This document shows, piece by piece, positions 43,501-51,223 of a DNA stretch of 64,000 bases (its first letter is position 1; each line of letters begins with the position of its first letter). This stretch comes from JAFMJV01 sp034436555 (lineage in GTDB: Bacteria; Chloroflexota; Limnocylindria; Limnocylindrales; CSP1-4). A model generated the notes under the pieces. That model was not told the origin of the DNA and did not search any database. It worked only from the letters and a program-made list of their open reading frames with translations. The stretch covers positions 85,107 to 149,106 of the forward strand of contig DAOTUU010000061.1 of NCBI GenBank assembly GCA_034436555.1, in the 5' to 3' direction. Position numbers and translations under genes: made by a program.

Positions 43501-44979
43501 GTGTCGAAGGGACCGGAACCCACGCCCGAGCCCACCCCCTCCCCGACGCCCGAGCCGACCGCCAGCCCCACGCCCGCCGCCGTGGGCGTGCCGGTCCTGC
43601 GGGGCCTCACCGAGGCCGACGGCATCACCCTGCTGCTGGACGCCGGCCTGGTGCCCGGTCGGCGCATCGACCGCTTCAACGACGCGGTCCCCGCGGACCT
43701 CATCGTGCGGACCGCACCCGCCGCGGGCGAGCTGGTGGCCCCCGGCAGCGTGGTGGACTACGTGGTCTCGAGGGGACCGAACCCTGGTGAGCCGACACCG
43801 GAGCCCACCGACGAGCCCACCCTCGAACCGATCCCCGGCCCCACGGACGAACCGGGCGGCGACGGCGGTCTCGTGACCCGGGTGGAGGCCGTCGTGGGGA
43901 GCGTGCCGCCCCTGAGGGAGCTGGAGCAGCTCGCGGGCGTCCCGGTCCGGCTGATGGGCGGACGCGAGTTCCGACAGACCCTGCGCGCGGGGCTGGAGTC
44001 GTCTCCCGGCGAGACCGCCACGCTCGTCCGGCTGGGCCTCATCCCGCCGGAGATCGATCTCGCCCGGACGCGCCTCGATCTCGCTGCGAACGGCGTGGTG
44101 GCGTGGTACGACCCAGCCGCGGGCGTCCTGAACGTGATCCGGCGGGACGGCACGACGGACGCGGTCCTGCGCTTCTTCGCCGCCGGCCAGGCGGACACGG
44201 CGCTCATCGACCAGCACGTGGGCCTGGCGTCCTGGCGCCCGGAGGACCCGACGCAGACTGATCGGCTGGTCGCCCGGCAAGGGCTGCTGGGCGGCGACCA
44301 GGCGGTCCTGATGATCGACTGGGCCGGTGTCAACCTGTCGCCCGACGAGCAATCGACGCTGCCGGGCCTGGTGCCCACCGACCCGTCGGTGCTGGACGCC
44401 GCGCCGCTGTACCTGCGGCGGATGGCGACGTTCCCGTCCGATGCGGGCCGGGCCTTCGTGGATGCGCTCCGCGGAGTGGGCGGCTGGGCCGCCGTGAACG
44501 ACGCCTATGCCCGCCCGCCCGCCTCGACCGAGCAGATCCTCCATCCGGAGCGGTATCGCCAGGACCGACCCGTCGGGATCGACCTTGAAGGCGCACTCGG
44601 GCTGGTGGAGGGTGGCTGGTCGCTGACCGACACCCGGACCCTCGGCGAGCTCGGCATCGGGCTCTGGCTGGACGACGGCGTCGACGGCTCTCCCAACGCC
44701 TGGGCCGCGGACGGCTGGGGCGGCGACCGCCTCGCGACGCTCGACGGGCCGGACGGTGCTTGGGCCGTCATCTGGCAGACCGCATGGGACACGCCAACGG
44801 ATGCGGAGGAGTTCAGCGGGATGGCCGACCAGGCGATGGCGGACCTGCCCGGAGCGCACGCGGTCCTGCTCGGCGCGGACCTGACGGGCACGGGGCTGCC
44901 GTCACCGTCGCTGGTGATCGTGGCCAGCGACCAGTCGGTGCTCGACGGCATCCTCGTCCGGGCCGGGTTGGGCGGCTGA
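40585..44979 (+). CDS. Giant PASTA-array cell-surface protein without a kinase domain
   Basis: 1464 residues. A Pro/Gly/Tyr/Gln-rich cytosolic N-terminus of about 190 residues has P-Y-P-Q repeats and no kinase motifs. One membrane helix follows (PSAIIVGSVISVAAILAVAV). The exterior holds eleven PASTA-like repeats (about 260-1065), alternating between a type with E-Q-D-P (VLEQDPDVDAEVIAGSTVVV) and a type with R-T-E-P or R-T-D-P (VVLRTEPRAGVAVAPGTAVD), joined by P-T-P-S-P-T-P linkers. A C-terminal domain of about 370 residues (GVPVRLMGGREFRQTLRAGL, VVAWYDPAAGVLNVIRRDGT) is not recognised. PASTA domains bind peptidoglycan or muropeptides. The ATG at 40585 is preferred over an upstream in-frame GTG. 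Confidence 0.8.
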   Translation: MSETNQQPDARRPLDARDEAHGATAQPAAGRPPAHLSGDTAPLTPAAGVPWPGPGMDLEATLPLVPAVGPAGMAAGTGAPFGQPTHPTPPGGWPPADPSPWGQWPGGQPAYPGPYPQDAYAADPYGQGHGPYPQAAGPYPQESYTQSTMTGGWQPEDGPQVGTAYGTRPPRPPSGNRRAPASGGAGGGGRTPSAIIVGSVISVAAILAVAVWFLLLRPMGDTASATPSPTATTYLTPPPTAIPETTDGTETAAPSPAPTRVRNPTFSGLRVADAQRLADRSSIRIVVTYEVTDEVDPDTVIDQDPAAGEELRPGDVVTLTVAAPAPTVAVPDLRGFSEEDAVAALLDTGLGVGERTEAFDPDTGAGLIIRTEPRGGIAVARGTPIDYLVSLGAPPSPSVTPAPTSLPVPDLSTLTADEAQAVADAHGFRLDVREQETLDVEPGQILSQEPPPGTPIMPGELVTIVIAVQPPTVVVPDVRGFPEEDALSALFDAGLVPGDRGEAFDASADPGVVLRTEPRAGVAVAPGTAVDYLVSLGAEPTPTSSPTPRLVRVPDLRGRSIEDARSLATDAELVLRVEERESLDVDPGIVLEQDPDVDAEVIAGSTVVVEVAVRPDQVAVPALRDLPEADAIAALEAAALVPGERSERFHASVREGAVIRTDPAAGTIVELGTPVDYSVSRGPEPTPSPSPTPEPTLVPVDLPDLAGRTLVEVQAFADDHQLRLDVAEQDSEDAPEGTILDQDPRGGSRVRRGDTVRVTVARRPATVVVPPLRGLAESDAVAALLDADLVPGERSERFHGSVPAGAVILTDPRAGERVPRGSAVAYALSAGPEPTATPQPTPVSIAVPSFVGGPVGDARAWAASHDLRLATTVRETADVPPDMVLEQDPVEGGTLRRGDTLRVVVAAPPTTIAVPTLRGQAEADAIATLLDAGLAVGTRQERFHASVPPGAVIRTQPSAGEVVPLGTPVDYLVSKGPEPTPEPTPSPTPEPTASPTPAAVGVPVLRGLTEADGITLLLDAGLVPGRRIDRFNDAVPADLIVRTAPAAGELVAPGSVVDYVVSRGPNPGEPTPEPTDEPTLEPIPGPTDEPGGDGGLVTRVEAVVGSVPPLRELEQLAGVPVRLMGGREFRQTLRAGLESSPGETATLVRLGLIPPEIDLARTRLDLAANGVVAWYDPAAGVLNVIRRDGTTDAVLRFFAAGQADTALIDQHVGLASWRPEDPTQTDRLVARQGLLGGDQAVLMIDWAGVNLSPDEQSTLPGLVPTDPSVLDAAPLYLRRMATFPSDAGRAFVDALRGVGGWAAVNDAYARPPASTEQILHPERYRQDRPVGIDLEGALGLVEGGWSLTDTRTLGELGIGLWLDDGVDGSPNAWAADGWGGDRLATLDGPDGAWAVIWQTAWDTPTDAEEFSGMADQAMADLPGAHAVLLGADLTGTGLPSPSLVIVASDQSVLDGILVRAGLGG

Positions 44980-45026
44980 GGCGCGAGAGGCGTCCAGGGG
45001 CGGACCGAGTGTCGGTCCGCCGCGGG

Positions 45027-46721
45027 TCACATGCTCTCGGGCGCGGAGATGCCCAGGAGCGCGAGGGCGTTGCGCAGCGCGATGCGCGTCGCATCCGCGA
45101 GGGCGAGGCGTGCCGCGGAGCGTCCGGGTTCCTCCGGGGCCACCACGCGCCGATCGCGGTAGTAGGCATGGAACGTGGTGGCCAGCTCCGTCGCGTACGC
45201 GGTGATGCCCTGGGTCTGCCCGTCCGCCGCGGCGTCCTCCACGACCTCCGGCAGGCGCAGGACCTCGCGCGCGAGGCTCATGGCCACGTCGTCGTCGGCC
45301 AGGCTGCCCGCCAGCGACGGCGAGGGCGCCAGGCCCGCCTCCGTCGCCCTGCGCAGGATGGAGCAGATGCGCGCATGCGCGTACTGGACGTAGTAGACCG
45401 GGTTCTCGTTCGACTGGCGCTTGGCCAGCTCGATGTCGAAATCGATGGGCGTGCTGGGCGTGCGTGACCCGAACGACCAGCGCGCGGCGTCCACGCCCAC
45501 CTCCGCCAGCAGCTCGTCGAGCGTGATGAACTCGCCCGCCCGCTTGCTCATCGACACCTCCTGGCCGTCGCGCACGAAGCGGACCCAGGCGACGAGGCGC
45601 ATCTCCACGGCGTCCTTGTCAAAGCCCATCGCCTGTGCCGCGTTGCGCACGCGGGCGACGGTGCCGTGGTGGTCGGCGCCCCAGATGTAGATGAGGTGGT
45701 CGTAGCCCCGGCTGAACTTCTCGGTGACGTACCCGATGTCCGCGGCGAAGTACGTCGGCTCGCCGTTCGCGCGCAGGATCACCCGGTCCTTGTCGTCGCC
45801 GAAGGCGGTGGACCGGAACCAGGTGGCGCCGTCCTGGATGTAGACGTGGCCCGCCTCCCGGAGCCGCTCGATGGCCCGTTCGACCCAGCCCTCGTGATGG
45901 AGCGACGCCTCGCTCTTCCAGACGTCGAAGCGGACGCCGAGATGGGCCAGGCTCGCCTCGATGCCCGCCCGGATGCGCTCCGACGCCCATGCACCGACCA
46001 CGGCGTCCTGGTCGTCGCCGGCGGCCCGGGCCCTGGCCCAGACGTCCTCCGGCAGCTCCGCCGCGAGCGTCTCCACGTAGTCGCCGCGGTAGGCCTCCTC
46101 CGGCAGGTCACGCCCCAGGCGGCGGGCAGAGACGCTGGCGCCCAGCACCCGCACCTGGCGGCCGGAATCGTTGAAGTAGTACTCGCGCGTGACGGTGTGG
46201 CCGCCCGCCTCCAGCACGCGGCACAGCAGGTCCCCCACGAACGCGCCCCGGGCGTTGCCCACGGTGAGCGGACCGGTGGGGTTGGCGGACACGAACTCCA
46301 CGTCCAGGTGGCGCGGTTCCGCGACCCGGACACGCCCGAATGCCGCGTCCTGGTCCCTGGCATCGTCCAGGGACGCCTCCAGCGCCGCCGGCGCGATCCG
46401 CAGGTTGAGGAACCCGGGCGCTGCGACACTGACCTCGCCGACGGGGCCGTCCACCTGGCTGCGCATCGCCTGGGCGATGGCCTCAGCGATGGCCATGGGC
46501 GGGCGACGGAGCGGACGCGCGAGCTTCAGCGCGAGGTTCGACGCGAGGTCGCCGTGCTCCGGGTTGGCGGGCCGCGCGATCTCGACGAGCGGCACCTCCG
46601 CGTCCGGCGGCACGGGCGGCAGCGCACCGGTGTTCGTCGCGCCTGCCCAGGCACGCTCGACGGCCTCGCGGACCTGGTGGCGGAGGGGCGGCAGGGAGGG
46701 AGAAGAGGGGGTTGCGGTCAC
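45027..46721 (-). CDS. argS: Arginyl-tRNA synthetase
   Basis: 564 residues, normal length. N-terminal Add-1-like domain (HGDLASNLALKLARPLRR), class I Rossmann core with VSANPTGPLTVGNARGAFVG, then KSEASLHHEGWVERAIERL, IYIWGADHHGTVARVRNAAQ and MSKRAGEFITLDEL (KMSKS equivalent MSKR), and a DALR anticodon domain with NPVYYVQYAHARICSILRRA. It charges tRNA-Arg. The HIGH motif reads T-V-G-N (residues 153-156) instead of the usual H-V-G-H, which is unusual. It is convergent with the PASTA gene. Confidence 0.95.
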   Translation of the reverse strand: MTATPSSPSLPPLRHQVREAVERAWAGATNTGALPPVPPDAEVPLVEIARPANPEHGDLASNLALKLARPLRRPPMAIAEAIAQAMRSQVDGPVGEVSVAAPGFLNLRIAPAALEASLDDARDQDAAFGRVRVAEPRHLDVEFVSANPTGPLTVGNARGAFVGDLLCRVLEAGGHTVTREYYFNDSGRQVRVLGASVSARRLGRDLPEEAYRGDYVETLAAELPEDVWARARAAGDDQDAVVGAWASERIRAGIEASLAHLGVRFDVWKSEASLHHEGWVERAIERLREAGHVYIQDGATWFRSTAFGDDKDRVILRANGEPTYFAADIGYVTEKFSRGYDHLIYIWGADHHGTVARVRNAAQAMGFDKDAVEMRLVAWVRFVRDGQEVSMSKRAGEFITLDELLAEVGVDAARWSFGSRTPSTPIDFDIELAKRQSNENPVYYVQYAHARICSILRRATEAGLAPSPSLAGSLADDDVAMSLAREVLRLPEVVEDAAADGQTQGITAYATELATTFHAYYRDRRVVAPEEPGRSAARLALADATRIALRNALALLGISAPESM

Positions 46722-46746
46722 TCGGCAACCGTATCGGATTCGAGCG

Positions 46747-47517
46747 TCAGGCGATGTCCAGGCGGAGGCCGGGTGTCGCCCGCAGGACCTCGCCCCGGAA
46801 CCGGGTCCGCGCGGCGGCGACGGCCGCGTCGGGGTCGATCTCCTCGGCGAGGTGGGTCAGGATGAGCCGCGCAGCGCCTCCCGCCTCGGCAGCCCGGGCG
46901 GCATCCACGGCGGTCAGGTGCATCGCACCGGGCGGCCCCGTGCCGGCGCCCCAGAATGCCTCGGACAGCAGCGTGTCCCCGGGTTGGACCAGGGGCACCA
47001 GGTCCTCCCATCGGGCGCAGTCCCCGCTGTAGACCAGGCCGGTCGCCGCCGGTTCGGCCGAGATGCTCACCCGGTAGCCGTGGCTGTGCTCCGCGTGGAG
47101 CACCGGCCGCGCCTGGACCGTGAACGGTCCCACCGGCCAGACCCCCTCGTGGACCACCTCGCCATCGAAGGCGGCGTCCAGGAATCGCGGCTCGCCCAGG
47201 AACGCGTCGTAGCGCTCGCGCAGGCCCGTGGGGGCCCACAGCGTCACCCGGCGGGGCGTGCCCATCCCGTGGCGCAGCAGGTGCCGCAGCGCCACCAGGT
47301 CCACATGATGATCGGGGTGGAGGTGGCTGATGACGATGCCCGCCAGCGTCGACGGGTCGCGGAACGCCCAGAGCGCGCCGAGCGAACCCTGGCCCAGGTC
47401 AAGCAGCAGGCCCGCCGACCCCAGCTCCACCAGGTAGCTGGACGACGGGTTGCCGGGGCCGCGGGCCCAGGCTGGCGCGGCGCCCACGACCGTCAGGCGC
47501 AGCCGCGTCCCGGTCAC
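46747..47517 (-). CDS. MBL-fold hydrolase (RNase Z/PhnP-like)
   Basis: 256 residues from a GTG at 47517 whose last bases overlap the stop of the HAD gene (GTGA). Motifs: LRLTVVGAAPAWARGPGNPS, a metal site in IVISHLHPDHHVDLVALRHL (H-x-H-x-D-H), YSGDCARWEDLVPL (the Asp ligand) and LILTHLAEEIDPDAAVAAAR. The pattern fits the RNase Z/phosphodiesterase-like group of the superfamily. The active site is complete, unlike the MBL protein at 39.6 kb. The substrate is unknown; linkage to the HAD gene suggests a shared phosphoester pathway or simple co-transcription. Confidence 0.83.
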   Translation of the reverse strand: MTGTRLRLTVVGAAPAWARGPGNPSSSYLVELGSAGLLLDLGQGSLGALWAFRDPSTLAGIVISHLHPDHHVDLVALRHLLRHGMGTPRRVTLWAPTGLRERYDAFLGEPRFLDAAFDGEVVHEGVWPVGPFTVQARPVLHAEHSHGYRVSISAEPAATGLVYSGDCARWEDLVPLVQPGDTLLSEAFWGAGTGPPGAMHLTAVDAARAAEAGGAARLILTHLAEEIDPDAAVAAARTRFRGEVLRATPGLRLDIA

Positions 47518-48155
47518 CTCGGCCAGCACTCCCCGATGCGGACGGCCAGTTCCGACAGCGACCCGACGGTGAGTCCGGCCTCCGGAGGTGGCTCTGCCTG
47601 GATGACTCCCCACGGTCCGCGCCGGATCCACACCGCGCGCATCCCCGCCGCGGCCGCCGGTCGCACGTCGTTGTCCGGCCGATCCCCGACGTAGGCGACG
47701 CCGCCCGGGTCGGGTGATCCCATGAGCGCCAGGGCGCGCGCGAAGAACGCCGGCTCGGGCTTGGCCACGCCGATCTCGTCGGACATCGCCATGACCTCTG
47801 CCTCGACGCCCAGGGCGCGCAGCTCCGCGGTCCGCTCGGCGGGCTGGTTGGCGATGATCGCCACGCGGTGGCCCGCCGCGCGCAGCGCGTCCAGCGCGGG
47901 CAGGGTGTCCGGGTACAGGTCCTCGGCGCGGAACCCGCCGTAGGCCGCACGAACGGCGGGGAGGTGCGCCCTCCAGTCCGACACGCCGACCAGGGGGAAC
48001 ACGTCGCCATGCTCCCCGCCGCGCGCCACCGCCGCACCGAACGCGGCCATGAACGTGAGGCGCGGGATGCCCAGCACGTCCGCCCAGATCGACCAGACGC
48101 GCGTCTCGTCGACGAGCGTCTCGCCGACGTCGAGGCAGACCCAGCGGTCGGCCAT
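47514..48155 (-). CDS. HAD-superfamily phosphatase
   Basis: 213 residues. Motif I WVCLDVGETLVDETRVWSIW has D-V-G in place of the usual D-x-D (second Asp replaced by Gly), then motif II VAIIANQPAER (N at the Thr/Ser position), motif III Lys in IGVAKPEPAFF and motif IV VAYVGDRPDNDVRPA. The D-x-G form is unusual and may reduce phosphatase activity or change it. The ATG at 48155 is 23 bp after the Kbl-like gene. Substrate unknown. Confidence 0.8.
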   Translation of the reverse strand: MADRWVCLDVGETLVDETRVWSIWADVLGIPRLTFMAAFGAAVARGGEHGDVFPLVGVSDWRAHLPAVRAAYGGFRAEDLYPDTLPALDALRAAGHRVAIIANQPAERTAELRALGVEAEVMAMSDEIGVAKPEPAFFARALALMGSPDPGGVAYVGDRPDNDVRPAAAAGMRAVWIRRGPWGVIQAEPPPEAGLTVGSLSELAVRIGECWPR

Positions 48156-48178
48156 GACGGGAACGCCGCGCCCGACCG

Positions 48179-49411
48179 CTAGATGAGGCGCAGCTCGCGC
48201 CCGATCCGCGCGAACGCGTCGAGCGCGGCCTGGAGCTCGTCGGTGGTGTGCTCGCTGCTCACGATGGTGCGCAGGCGCGCCTTGTCCAGGGCGACCGTGG
48301 GGTAGACCACGGCCGTGGCGTAGATGCCCTCCTCGAACAGGCGGCGGTTGAATGCCTGGGCGACCGACGCCTGACCCAGGATCACCGGCGTGATGGGGGT
48401 CTCGGACACGCCCGTGTCGAAGCCGAGGCCCTCGAGGCCCTGCTTGAACAGCGCGGTGTTGGCCCACAACCGCTCGATCCGCTCCGGCTCCGTCTCCAGG
48501 ACGTCGATCGCGGCGATGCAGGCGGCCGCCACGGCGGGTGGATGCGAGGTGGAGAACAGGAACGGGCGGGAGCGCTGGATGAGGTAGTCCCGCAGGTGCT
48601 GCCGGCCCGCGACGTAGCCGCCCAGCACGCCGACCGCCTTGGACAGGGTGCCCACCTGGATGTCGACCCGACCATCCAGGCCGAAGTGGTTGACGGTGCC
48701 CCTGCCGTTCTGGCCCAGCACGCCCGACGCGTGCGCGTCGTCCACCATGATCGCGGCGCCATGGCGCTCGCTGGCCTCCACGATGCCCGCCAGCGGCGCG
48801 ATGTCGCCGTCCATGCTGAACACGCCGTCCGTGATCACCAGGATGCGCCCGTACGCGCCGCGCGGACCGCCCTTGGCACGGGCGTCGCGGAGGACCTCCT
48901 GGAGGTGGTCCACGTCCTTGTGCCGGAACACGGCCCGGGAGGCTTTGGACAGGCGCACCCCGTCGATGATCGAGGCGTGGTTCAGCTCGTCGCTCACGAT
49001 CAGGTCATCGTCGCCCATGATGGTGGGGATGACGCCGCTGTTGGCGGTGAACCCGGATTGATATGTGAGCACCGCCTCGGTGTGCTTGAAGGCCGCGAGG
49101 CGCCGCTCCAGCTCCTGGTGGAGGTCCATGGTGCCCGCGATCGTGCGGACCGCGCCCGATCCGACGCCCAGCTCGCGCACCGCGGCGATCGCCTTCTCCA
49201 CCAGGTGCGGATGGGTGGCCAGGCCCAGGTAGTTGTTGGAGGAGAGGCTGATGACCCGCCGTCCGTCCATCGTGGTCTCGGGCATCTGGGGACCCGTCAT
49301 CGTGACGAGCGGGCGGTAGAGCGCCTGGGCCCGGAGCGCGTCAAGCTCCTGGCGCAGGTCGTCGAGCGGGTCCGGGCGGCGCCCCGCCTCCATCGTGGCG
49401 GCCGTGGTCAT
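48179..49411 (-). CDS. kbl: Glycine C-acetyltransferase / 8-amino-7-oxononanoate synthase (alpha-oxoamine synthase)
   Basis: 410 residues. PLP fold-type I signatures: ISLSSNNYLGLATHPHLVEK, GAVRTIAGTMDLHQELERRL, VDDAHASGVLGQNGRGTVNH and the PLP lysine in VGTLSKAVGVLGGYVAGRQ. It condenses an amino acid with an acyl-CoA. Length and motifs fit Kbl (glycine + acetyl-CoA) best, but BioF cannot be excluded; no tdh or bio gene is adjacent. AGGAGG lies 6-7 nt before the ATG at 49411. It may form a unit with the HAD and MBL genes downstream. Confidence 0.85.
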   Translation of the reverse strand: MTTAATMEAGRRPDPLDDLRQELDALRAQALYRPLVTMTGPQMPETTMDGRRVISLSSNNYLGLATHPHLVEKAIAAVRELGVGSGAVRTIAGTMDLHQELERRLAAFKHTEAVLTYQSGFTANSGVIPTIMGDDDLIVSDELNHASIIDGVRLSKASRAVFRHKDVDHLQEVLRDARAKGGPRGAYGRILVITDGVFSMDGDIAPLAGIVEASERHGAAIMVDDAHASGVLGQNGRGTVNHFGLDGRVDIQVGTLSKAVGVLGGYVAGRQHLRDYLIQRSRPFLFSTSHPPAVAAACIAAIDVLETEPERIERLWANTALFKQGLEGLGFDTGVSETPITPVILGQASVAQAFNRRLFEEGIYATAVVYPTVALDKARLRTIVSSEHTTDELQAALDAFARIGRELRLI

Positions 49412-49455
49412 GCCTGGTCCTCCTGAGGGTGGGGCGGGTGGGGCGGTGATCCGCG

Positions 49456-50400
49456 TCAGCAGACGCCCTTCTCGGGCCACACGTCGGTCTCCTGGGACTG
49501 CGCGACGTAGGTCGCGAGCTGCTGCGGATCGAACGTCGGCAGGAGCAGCGCATGGTCCCACGACACGGCCGCGAAGGGCGTGGTCATATCGTCGAAGCGG
49601 ACCACCAGGACCTTGTTGGGCAGGCCGCACTGCTCGGTGCTGAACGAGGTGCCGGGAGCCTCGTCCATGATCGTCCGAAGCTGGTCGAGCGTGGCCGCGT
49701 CCGGCTCACCCTTGTACAGGATCACGGCATAGCCGTGCTCCAGGTTGTGCAGCCAGTTGCCCGGCCGGACGATGTCATCGGGGCCGTAGAAGCGGCGCGG
49801 CAGCGGCGCGGTCTTGGAGTTGAAATGCTGGCCGCTGGTGGGCGGGCAGTAGGCGTACGTGACGCTCGTGCTCTCGCTCACGTGTCCCTGGCCCATGTCC
49901 TGCGCCACGAACCCGAGACGCGGCGTGGGCACCGGCGTTGGTGTCGCGGCGGGCGTGGTGCCCGGTGCGCCGCTGGCGGCCGGGGCCGTGCTCGCGCCCG
50001 GGGCCACGGTGGCCGCGCCCGGGGCCGTGCTCGCGCCCGGGGCCACGGTGGCCGCGGGGGCTGCGGGTGCCGGGGCTGCGGGTCCCGGGGTCATGAGGGT
50101 GGTGCAGGTATACGGCGCGGCGTTTGCCGACTGCATGAACACGGCGGCAAGCGCGATGAGCCCGACCGCGACCGCGCCGACGATGATGAGGACGCGATAC
50201 CTCTCCAGCGGGCTGGCGGGCTGTGGGGAGACCTTGACGGGGGCGCCGCTGCGCCGTGCCGCGGAACGACTTCCGGCGGCGGGGTTGGCACTCGTCGGGG
50301 TCCCGGTCGACTGCCCGGTGCTCGGGCCCGTGCTCGAGCTCGTGCTCGAACCCGGGGCACCGGTGGCCGGAGGCTGGAATCCCTTCTTCTTGTCGCTCAC
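49456..50400 (-). CDS. DUF3105 membrane-anchored protein
   Basis: 314 residues. Cytosolic Ser/Thr-rich N-terminus, one membrane helix (YRVLIIVGAVAVGLIALAAV), an Ala/Pro/Thr linker built from a 36-bp repeat, then the DUF3105 domain: YCPPTSGQHFNSKTAPLPRR, NWLHNLEHGYAVILYKGEPD and ending with DPQQLATYVAQSQETDVWPE. The conserved His and Tyr/Pro positions are kept. DUF3105 is an extracytoplasmic domain of unknown activity in Actinobacteria and Chloroflexi. It is followed by the Kbl-like gene. Confidence 0.85.
   Translation of the reverse strand: MSDKKKGFQPPATGAPGSSTSSSTGPSTGQSTGTPTSANPAAGSRSAARRSGAPVKVSPQPASPLERYRVLIIVGAVAVGLIALAAVFMQSANAAPYTCTTLMTPGPAAPAPAAPAATVAPGASTAPGAATVAPGASTAPAASGAPGTTPAATPTPVPTPRLGFVAQDMGQGHVSESTSVTYAYCPPTSGQHFNSKTAPLPRRFYGPDDIVRPGNWLHNLEHGYAVILYKGEPDAATLDQLRTIMDEAPGTSFSTEQCGLPNKVLVVRFDDMTTPFAAVSWDHALLLPTFDPQQLATYVAQSQETDVWPEKGVC
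49982..50056. repeat. 36-bp direct repeat, two copies, period 39 bp
   Basis: Identical copies at 49982-50017 and 50021-50056 encode V-A-P-G-A-S-T-A-P-G-A-type units in the linker of the DUF3105 protein. Confidence 0.85.
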
Positions 50401-50439
50401 GGGTCTCCTCGATGACGGTGCGGGCGGGGCGGCGTGCGG

Positions 50440-50793
50440 TCAGAGTTCGCTGAACCAGGCGCGGCTGGCCTGGCGGCGCAGGCCCACGATCACCACCACC
50501 GCCGCGACGAACGAGATCGCGCCCAGCGGGCTGATGAAGACGAGCGTGAGCCCGATGGTCGCCAGTCCGAGCGCCAGGGGGTACGCCGCCTGCTTGCGCT
50601 GCAGGACGAGCGTGATGGTGAAGATGAGGTACGCCAGCAGCAGCATGTAGATGAGGCCGAGGGGCGAGACGGGCGCCTCGATGGCCAGTTCGATCACCTT
50701 GGGCAGGGTCAGGCCGATGATGGCGAGCATGATGGCGCCGTAGACCAGGAACAGGATGACCCCCACGGGCATCCGCCGCGACTGTTGGACCAC
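50440..50793 (-). CDS. Small four-helix membrane protein
   Basis: 117 residues from a GTG at 50793 (an ATG at 50772 is the alternative). About four membrane helices: VGVILFLVYGAIMLAIIGLT, LGLIYMLLLAYLIFTITLVL, YPLALGLATIGLTLVFISPL and a last AVVVIVGLR segment. CACAAT lies 7 nt before the GTG. No family recognised. The stop is 39 bp before the DUF3105 ATG, so the two are probably co-transcribed. Confidence 0.6.
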   Translation of the reverse strand: MVQQSRRMPVGVILFLVYGAIMLAIIGLTLPKVIELAIEAPVSPLGLIYMLLLAYLIFTITLVLQRKQAAYPLALGLATIGLTLVFISPLGAISFVAAVVVIVGLRRQASRAWFSEL

Positions 50794-51223
50794 GGCCGGA
50801 TTGTGCCATGCGTCCGAGGGCGACGATCCCGGGCTCTCCCCGGGGCGGGACGCCGGTGGTGCTCCTGATGGACCATCGGGCGACCGGCGGGATGCGCGGT
50901 GGCCGGATGGTGCACCCGGCGCACCGATCGGGGGCCCGCACGACGATCGGTGCATCCCCCGCACCGAATCGCGTCCGGACGGCCCGTGCCACCCTCCCCG
51001 TCCTCCCGGTGGTTCACCCGGCGCACCGCGCGCCGGCCGTTCCTCGGTGGCAGTGTCGCCTGCCGTTCAGCCGGACATCGTCGCTTGCCGACCACAGGCC
51101 TGCATCTCATGGTTGACATCGGGGCCGTTGCATCGTAGCGTTAGCTAAACCGGTTTAGTCAACCGTCGGGCATGGTGCCCGGAGGAGTCGGTGGCGCCAT
51201 CGGTCGGGCAGGAGGAGGAGACG
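50794..51223. other. 430-bp non-coding space between the small membrane protein and lacI-type gene
   Basis: No convincing gene. It holds a 10-bp inverted repeat (gcaccgatcg 50921-50930 and cgatcggtgc 50944-50953), a 14-bp direct repeat cacccggcgcaccg (50913-50926 and 51015-51028), and at its right end the promoter and operator of the LacI-family gene. Confidence 0.6.
51113..51158 (+). promoter_or_regulatory. Promoter and operator of the maltodextrin operon
   Basis: TTGACA (51113-51118), 17-bp spacer, TAGCGT (51136-51141), then directly the perfect 14-bp palindrome CTAAACCGGTTTAG (51145-51158) with a central CG, as LacI-family operators have. The operator covers the expected transcription start, so the LacI-type protein should repress its own operon. 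Confidence 0.85.

Noticed and set aside
43129..44859. 576-codon antisense frame in the PASTA gene
   Set aside because: Shadow of a repeat-rich gene; no recognisable domain.
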